64,000 nucleotides of DNA from Aliirhizobium wenxiniae. Its GTDB lineage: Bacteria; Pseudomonadota; Alphaproteobacteria; Rhizobiales; Rhizobiaceae. A program made the position numbers and the translations under genes. Below, piece after piece: positions 58,001-64,000 of this stretch (position 1 is the first letter of the stretch; every line of letters begins with the position of its first letter). The stretch lies in contig NZ_JACHEG010000004.1 in NCBI RefSeq assembly GCF_014201355.1, positions 372,001 through 436,000 of the forward strand, given 5' to 3'. Below the pieces are notes generated by a model, which was not told where the DNA came from, made no database searches, and saw nothing but the letters and a program-made list of their open reading frames with translations.

Positions 58001-61000
58001 CGACGTTGATCGTACGGGCGATGGTCGACGGGTTTTCGGACGTCGAGGAATAGCGGATCGCCTGCAGGGCCGTCTGATAGTCCGCTTTGGTGGCCGAACC
58101 GGTCAGCGTCAGGGTGAATGTCGCCGCATTGTAGCTTACGGTGATGCCCGCCGGCGGATTGGCAAGAGCCAGAACGTCGCCCGCCTGGCCATTGCCGATC
58201 GAGACAGTCAGCGACGTCATGTTGGCATTGTCGACATCGGTGATCAGGCTGGATGCGCCGGTGATGGCGACGCCCGTACCGTTTTCGGTGTAGCTCGTAG
58301 AGTATCCGGTGCCGGAGCTGCCGGTATCGAGGTCGAGGATCGGCGCGTCGTTGACGGGGGTGATGTTAATCGTGGCGGTATCGGTATCGGTAAGCGGGCC
58401 GCCGGATCCGGTATTGCCGTTGTCGCTCGTGGTCATCCGCAGGACGACCGGCCCATTGGCATCGGCGACCGGGACATAGACGGGTGCGGAGGCAGAGGCG
58501 AGATAGGCGTTGATATTGGCGAACGTGCCTGTCAGCACGATGGTGTTCGTCCCCGAACCGCTGACCGCGACGCTGCCGCCCGCTGTCGCGGTAAGCGTGC
58601 CGGACGCGACGTTCAGCGTCACCGACATCGAGCCTGTCGCAGCGTCGAGATCGGTAATCGACAGGCCGGTCAGCGCGACATTGGTGTCCTCATTGGTCGT
58701 CCAGCCAGCGGCCGGAAGCGTGTTGACCGGTGCATCGTTGACGGCGGTGACCGCCACCGTCGTGACGGCCGTGTTGGAAGCGAGCGCGCCGTCGCTGACG
58801 GAGACGCTGATATTGCGGCCCGTCACCGTGCCGCCGATTGTCGGGTTGTCCGATGTCGAGGAGTAGAGGATCTGCGCCAGCGCCGTCTGATAGGCCGCCT
58901 TGGTGGCCGACCCCGTGAGGGTCAGCGTGTAGGTTGCGGAATTGTAGCTGGCGGTAATACCTGTCGGCAATGTGCCGGTCGCGGCCAGAACGTCTCCCAC
59001 TTGACCGTTGGTGATAACGATCGTCGCCGAGGCGATGTTGGTATTGTCGACATCGATGACCGAGTTATTTGTGTTGGCGATCGCAACGCCCGCAGCGTTT
59101 TCCGTATAGCCGATCGAATAACCGGAGCCTGCGGTCGAGCCGTCGAGGTCGAGTACCGGCGCGTCGTTGACGGGATTGATGGTGATGTTGCGCTGGTCGA
59201 TATCCGTCAGCGGTCCGCCGGTTCCGGTATTGCCGTTGTCGTTGGTCGTCATGGTCAGGACCACGGCGCCGTTGGCGTCCGCGACCGGCACATAAACGAG
59301 AGCTGATGCAGCCGCGAGATAGGCGTTGATGTTGGTGACGGAGCCCGACAGCGTGATCGTGCCTGTTCCGGTGCCGGTAACCGTGACATTGCTGCCTGCG
59401 GCAGCGGTGATCGTGCCGGTGGCGACGTTGAGTGTCACCGTCATCGTGCCGTTGCCTGCATCGATGTCGGCGATCGACAGGCCGGACAATGCGACGCTGG
59501 TATCCTCGTTGGTCGTCCAGCCGGAGGCCGGCAGTGTGTTGACCGGCGCGTCGTCGACGGCGATGACGCTGATCGTCGAGGTAGCCACGGCGGACGTCAG
59601 GCCGCCGTCACTGACCGTGACGTTGATCACACGCGCCGTGGTGCTCGGGTTATCGCCCGTATTGGAGAAGGTGATGCCGCGGATGGCGGCAGCATAGTTC
59701 GCCTTGGTGGCCGCACCCGTCAGGGTGACGGTAACCTGCCCGGTGACGGATGTATCGACTGTTCCGGAAATCCCGGTCGGCAATGTTCCAAGCGTCAGCA
59801 GGTCGCCGGCCTGGGCGTTGGTGAGCACGATGGTCGCGGAACGGATGTTGGTGCTGTCGAGGTCGCGCACATCGGTCGCGGTACTGCCGATCGAGACGCC
59901 GGCCCCGTTTTCCGTATAGGTCGTCGTATAGTTGACGCCGGCAACGGCATCGACATTGGTCAGGGCGCTGACATTATCGATGAAAATGTCGTCGGTTGCG
60001 ACCACAAGGCCGGCACCGACACTGGAGAAGCTGAACACGAGATTACCGTTGGCCGCCACCGTGTTTGGCAGATTGATGGTGATGCCGGTGCGTGTCCAAC
60101 TGCCGGACGTCGAGGCAGCGACAGTGGATGGAGAACCGCTTGCGCCGTTGAGATAGGTAATCGTCGCCGTATTCGGCGTACCGTTGACCGTTCCCGTCGT
60201 AATACGTGCGTAAACGACGCCGCCGATGGAGACGTCGACCGTGGAAGGCAGCGTCGTATCGTTCGGCAAACCGAGCAGGATGCCGTTGTTCCAGCCCATC
60301 TCGAAAGTCAGCTGCGCTGCGCCCGACGGCGCCGAACCGTTGTTCCAGCCGGAAATGCCGGTCTGCGTCAGCGTGCCCGTGGTGTTGTCACCCGTCCACG
60401 CAAAACCACCACTGTTGACCGCTCCCGCACTGCCGCCGACCGTCCAGCCGGTACCGCCGGGATTGGCGCCATTGTTGATGATCTGCGACGGTGTGGTGCC
60501 GGAATTGAGGTCCACGATCGGGGCGTCTGCGTTGTAGCCGAAATCTCCATTGAGATTAACAGCACCGATCGTTGTCAGGGTTGCCGCCTGTACGGTTGCG
60601 GTGGTCGCTGCCGCCGTGCCCAGAACGCCGTTGGTATCGGTGACCCGTACCACATATTGACCGGGCAACACGCCGGTGAAGAGGTATTTGCCATCGGCGC
60701 CGGTCGTGTCGGTCGCCAGCACGCGTTCGCCGGCATCGGCGACACCATTGCCGTTTACATCGTCGATAAGCTGGACGGTGACATTGGCGATGCCGACATC
60801 GCCGGTATCGAATGTGCCATTCGTATTGTTGTCGTCATAGATCTGGTCGCCGATCGAGCCCGTCGGCGGCACCCAGCGGGCCGCATCGGCAATACCCGTC
60901 AATACGGTGGTGCCGTTCGTCGTGATGGTGATTGCCGAACCGACAGCCGCGCCCGTGTTGACGTTGATCTGCTGCAGCGATGACGTGCCGACGAGATAGG

Positions 61001-62456
61001 TATTGCCGTTGAGATCGCCGCCGCCTTGAGCGAGGCTCGTGCCGCTCGGGTTGGCAATTGTGCCGACAATCGCACCATTTGCAAGATTGTAGCGGGTAAT
61101 GGTGGCGGCGGCGCCGTTAAGGCTAAGCAGGTAGCCGTTGGTGGTATCGATGGCGAAATCGCCCCAGTCGTTCGTCCCGGTAATGGCTGCCCCGAACGTG
61201 GAAGCCGAGGCGATCGTGCGCCCGTTACTGCCGAAGGTGATGCGATAGATCTGGTCGTCTGTGCCGGTGACGTTTTCCACACCGAGATAAAGCGAACCTT
61301 GATAGAACGCCGCGGCACCACCCCCGACACCGGTCGTGCCGGTGGTGATGCTCAGCCCGGCGCCGTTGTTGGTCAGATCGCTGTCAATCAGGATATGCGT
61401 ATTGTTGATGAAATCGTAGGCGTAGAGTGCGCGGTTGGTATTGGCGGTGCTGCTGTCGGTGTAATAGATCAGGCCGTTCTGCTGATCGACCGAGAGCGAA
61501 TTCAGGACGTCACCAACTGCCACGCCGCCGACGGTTGCCGGAGCGATGGTGATTGCTGTCGCCTTGCCGATCGTTACATCTACGCTGTAGATCGTACGAC
61601 CGGAAACGACCAGCATCGCACCATTGCCCACATTTGCCTGGACGTTCAGGAGCTCAGCATATTCGCGTTGGGCATCAAGCGACGGGAGAACGGACGCGGT
61701 GATCTCACCGGTGCGGTATTCGAGGTCCCAGTCGCCGCCGAGTGCCGCGTTGCCGGTGGAATCGGTCGAGGCGGCAATATCGGCACCTGTCATGTAGCCC
61801 ATCATCCGGGCGGCATTCTGACCAAGTTCCCCTCGTGCGAAATCGCAGCCATAGATCAGGATATCGGCATCGTCGGTCAGGGACGACCGCAGGCCCTGCA
61901 ATTCGTCGGCGTAATCGCCGGCCATGGATTCGATCGTCAGCTCCGCCGAGCCGAGATAAAGCCGCCCCTCATCGCCATGGGAAATGATGTGAACCTGTTC
62001 CACATCCTTCATGTGAGACAGGGCTTCTGCCAATTGTTCGATACCGTCGCGCCCCTTCTCAAGCACGATGACCTCGAAATCTCCGTCAATGTCCTGAAGC
62101 AGCGTTTCGTAGTCCGGAACAGAACTGTCGACCACCACCACCTGTCTTACGGATTCAATCGGTGGTTGCGTTGGCTCGGGTGCGGCGTCCGGTACGGCGG
62201 CCAGCGCCTTTGACAGTGCGTCGCTGTCGCGATCACTTGCTTCCGCGGCCGGGTGGGCGTCAGCGGCATCGCCTGATTTTGTGGAACGCTCGTCTTGCGC
62301 GTGATCTACGGTTGCAGCGCCTGCCGCGTCGAAGGCAATTCGCTGTTCAAGTTCCATGAGCATGGAACTGAACTTGTCCTGTGATCCTCGCTTCGATTTT
62401 CCGGCTTTCTTGCCGGCTGGCGAAGATTTTTCAGGACGAGTGAAATGCTCGTTCAT
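48750..62456 (-). CDS. Giant cadherin-like repeat surface protein, N-terminal part (up to frameshift)
   Basis: 4,568 codons, of which about 4,482 are in the protein frame; the last 86 are out of frame after the indel near 49,010. With the downstream part the whole gene encodes about 8,650 residues. The start at 62456 follows GGGAGA. N-terminal order: basic region; LEPR-type motif [10 protein letters not shown] (36-45); DUF4347-type domain (about 105-270) with [10 protein letters not shown] and ILIYGCDFA; a beta-rich propeller-like region (nt 60,880-61,650); an SdrD-B-like prealbumin domain [15 protein letters not shown] (nt about 60,650-60,870); then dozens of cadherin-like modules of at least three lengths. 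There is no Sec signal, as in type I secreted proteins. A TolC-like gene diverges from the start. Confidence 0.82.
   Translation of the reverse strand: [4568 protein letters not shown]
49009..49011 (-). other. Single-base frameshift in the giant gene
   Basis: Minus-strand AATGGGCTCGG. Upstream frame reads [10 protein letters not shown]; the frame one base on reads GSAVETTHGSVQLIEDAGG, which is the expected continuation of the module by comparison with the sister module at nt about 46,570-46,640 (NGSVQLILNEDG). Deleting one G of the GGG gives LNGSAVETT. Length 25,972 minus one is exactly divisible by three. Natural mutation and a base-calling error are both possible. Confidence 0.85.
50278..51810 (-). 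repeat. Five near-identical tandem units of 306-309 bp
   Basis: The plus-strand sequence GTGCCGTTGAC recurs at 50278, 50584, 50893, 51202 and 51511 (spacing 306, 309, 309, 309). Each unit encodes about 103 residues: [87 protein letters not shown] in pieces. DNA identity between neighbouring units is far above that of other modules, so the block was recently amplified. Confidence 0.85.
56100..59950 (-). repeat. Mixed array of two long module types
   Basis: Modules of about 128 residues (beginning [17 protein letters not shown], with [11 protein letters not shown] and [16 protein letters not shown]) alternate with modules of about 141 residues ([45 protein letters not shown]). Three such pairs occur before the order changes. 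A shorter third type (TVTTNEDT..., [21 protein letters not shown]) enters from about 57,600 downward. Confidence 0.7.
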
Positions 62457-62880
62457 GCCGTGTCTCCCGCTTTAAGACTCCCGACAGACCGTGCGGATAT
62501 ATGCCCGGTTGTACGAAAATCGCTCGGGCAACGGTTGTCGGATTAACGAGTTCCAAGGATTAGAATCGTCTTGTTTACGAAATACTAATCGCCGACTGCG
62601 AATTTTAGTAGTGCAAGATATAGCATTGAAAAAGGCTAAAATCGGCACATTTCGTCAATTCTTGGCGCATCCATCGCGCGAAGGAATATGTCATCCACAC
62701 GTTCGGGAGAGCTAATCCATTAGGTCCTTATTAATCATATTCGTAAATGTTTAAGCAGCCCTGGGTTTCCGAATGCGTTTGTGCCCCATGTCAAAGTTGA
62801 GTGGCTCAAAGTCGGAAGCACGCGTTCCCTGGTATCGCTTGTCGCGAGGGTATCGATGCAATGACTTAAGAGGTGACGCA
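62457..62880. promoter_or_regulatory. 424-bp divergent control region of the giant gene and the TolC-like gene
   Basis: Distinctly AT-richer than the coding DNA on either side, with stretches such as TTACGAAATACTAAT (near 62,575) and TTATTAATCATATTCG (near 62,730). A 74-codon open frame at 62491-62715 has no recognisable protein character and no good ribosome-binding site. I find no convincing sigma-70 promoter. The length and composition suit a regulated adhesin promoter region. Confidence 0.5.
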
Positions 62881-64000
62881 GTGAAGTTTCCGCTGATTTG
62901 GACCGTGCTTGCCGTCTTGCTTGCGACCGGGTGCACGGTAAAAACGGAACCATTCACTCCGGAGGTAAACGCAACCTTCGGAAATGAAAAACTCCTTCGG
63001 GCGACAGCAAACCAGGAGCCGATGACAGGCTCGGTCGATCTGTATCAGGCCATGGCAAGAGCGCTTAAATACAACCTTGACACGAAAGTCGAGATTATGC
63101 AAGCGGCCCTGAAAACGCGTGAAGCCGACCTTGTCAGCTACAGCGCGCTGCCCAAAGTGGTGGCAGGAGCAGGGTATGCCGGGCGTAACGAAGCGGATGC
63201 ATCGACCCCCTCCACGCGCGACGACAATATCCGCACTGCCGACCTGACCTTCTCGTGGAACATCCTCGATTTCGGCCTCTCCTATGTGCGGGCCAAGCAG
63301 GCGGCTGATCAGGCGCTGATCCAGGAAGAGATGAAGCGTCGGATCGTCAACAAGGTGATCGAGGACGTACGCACCGCCTATTGGCGGGCCGTCAGTTACC
63401 AGCGTCTTGTCGGACGCATGAGGGCGCTCGAGAACCGGGTAGCCAGAGCCTTGCGCGATACGCGCGGCCTGTCTTCCGGCGGTGAGAGCTCACCGCTTGT
63501 GGCGCTCACCTACGAACGCGAGCTGATCGAGGTCAAACGCGAGGTCGAAATGCTGGAAGGCGAGCTGAAGGTCGCCAAGAGCCAGCTTGCGGCGCTGATG
63601 AATGTGACGCCCGGAACCCATTTCACTCTCACTGTGCCGAAGCGCGCCTCCACCAAGCTCGCCGTGCCCGACAACATGCCGGAAATGTTCCGCATCGCGG
63701 TGGAAAACCGCCCGGAAATGCGTGAAGTGGCCTACCGCACAAGGATCAACGAGAAGGAGGTCAATGCCGCACTTCTCGATATTTTGCCGGGCTTCAACGT
63801 CTATGCCGGAGCGAATTACGATTCGAACGAATTCATTTCCACCAATGACTGGTTGTCATGGGGCACGAAGGTCAGCTTCAACGCGATGAAGCTCGTCAGC
63901 ATGCCGGCAGTCAGCAAAAAGATCGAGGCAGAGAAGGAGGTGCTCGACGCTCGTGCGCTCTCCGTCGCCATGGCGATCATGACTCAGGTCCATATCAGCC
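62881..64000 (+). CDS. TolC-family outer-membrane lipoprotein, N-terminal part
   Basis: Runs off the right edge; 373 residues visible from a GTG start with AGAGG seven bases before it. The N terminus is a lipoprotein signal: KFPLIWTVLAVLLATGC, with the lipid-modified Cys18. It continues with typical outer-membrane efflux-protein features: DLYQAMARALKYNLDTKVEIMQAALKTREADLVSYSALPKVVAGAGY in pieces, LTFSWNILDFGLSYVRAKQAADQAL, long coiled-coil alpha-hairpin sequence rich in A, E, K, R, and a second repeat with NRPEMREVAYRTRINEKEV. Divergent from the giant gene, so it is probably the outer-membrane channel of its type I exporter. The ABC and membrane-fusion partners would lie to the right. Confidence 0.87.
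   Translation, partial: MKFPLIWTVLAVLLATGCTVKTEPFTPEVNATFGNEKLLRATANQEPMTGSVDLYQAMARALKYNLDTKVEIMQAALKTREADLVSYSALPKVVAGAGYAGRNEADASTPSTRDDNIRTADLTFSWNILDFGLSYVRAKQAADQALIQEEMKRRIVNKVIEDVRTAYWRAVSYQRLVGRMRALENRVARALRDTRGLSSGGESSPLVALTYERELIEVKREVEMLEGELKVAKSQLAALMNVTPGTHFTLTVPKRASTKLAVPDNMPEMFRIAVENRPEMREVAYRTRINEKEVNAALLDILPGFNVYAGANYDSNEFISTNDWLSWGTKVSFNAMKLVSMPAVSKKIEAEKEVLDARALSVAMAIMTQVHIS

Noticed and set aside
62491..62715. 74-codon open frame in the divergent region
   Set aside because: AT-rich intergenic composition, odd residue use, no ribosome-binding site and no similarity I can recognise.

Overview
This 64-kb window is GC-rich, densely coded chromosomal or megaplasmid DNA of a Rhizobiales (Rhizobiaceae-like) alphaproteobacterium. 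The best evidence is the glycerol operon, whose gene order matches the rhizobial glpRDSTPQUVK arrangement, and an Lrp-type regulator divergent from a putA that lacks a DNA-binding domain. I see no rRNA or tRNA gene, no CRISPR array, and no transposase or integrase.

Layout. (1) Positions 1-10.8 kb form a branched-chain amino-acid degradation island. The minus strand carries the branched-chain 2-oxoacid dehydrogenase genes (E1 alpha, E1 beta, E2, E3), isovaleryl-CoA dehydrogenase and the start of methylcrotonyl-CoA carboxylase beta. An AraC-type regulator separates these from a plus-strand operon of SDR dehydrogenase, thiolase and acyl-CoA dehydrogenase. Two copies of the same 45-bp composite element, with identical internal spacing, sit 71-73 bp upstream of the two operons and point into each. 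(2) 10.9-17.5 kb: a FAH-family hydrolase and a polar amino-acid type ABC transporter diverge from a UxaA/GarD-type dehydratase and a GntR regulator with two apparent DNA-binding domains. This looks like an uncharacterised acid-utilisation locus. (3) 17.6-21.9 kb: putA and its Lrp-type regulator. (4) 22-32 kb: the glycerol/glycerol-3-phosphate operon, with an ABC importer whose two ATPases look asymmetric. (5) 32-36.4 kb: a MarR regulator divergent from a three-subunit periplasmic flavo-iron-sulfur/cytochrome c sugar or polyol dehydrogenase.

(6) 36.5-62.5 kb is one giant minus-strand gene of about 26 kb encoding a tandem-repeat surface protein of about 8,650 residues. It has an LEPR-like motif, a DUF4347-type N-terminal domain with a His-Gly/Cys pair, a propeller-like region, an SdrD-B-like domain and several dozen cadherin-like modules. 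The reading frame is broken once, at a GGG run near 49,010. Removing one base restores a single frame across the whole length. (7) 62.9 kb to the edge: a divergent TolC-like outer-membrane lipoprotein, probably the exit channel of a type I system that exports the giant protein.

The first five regions together describe a soil or plant-associated heterotroph using amino acids, glycerol, sugar acids and polyols. The last two describe an adhesion or biofilm locus.
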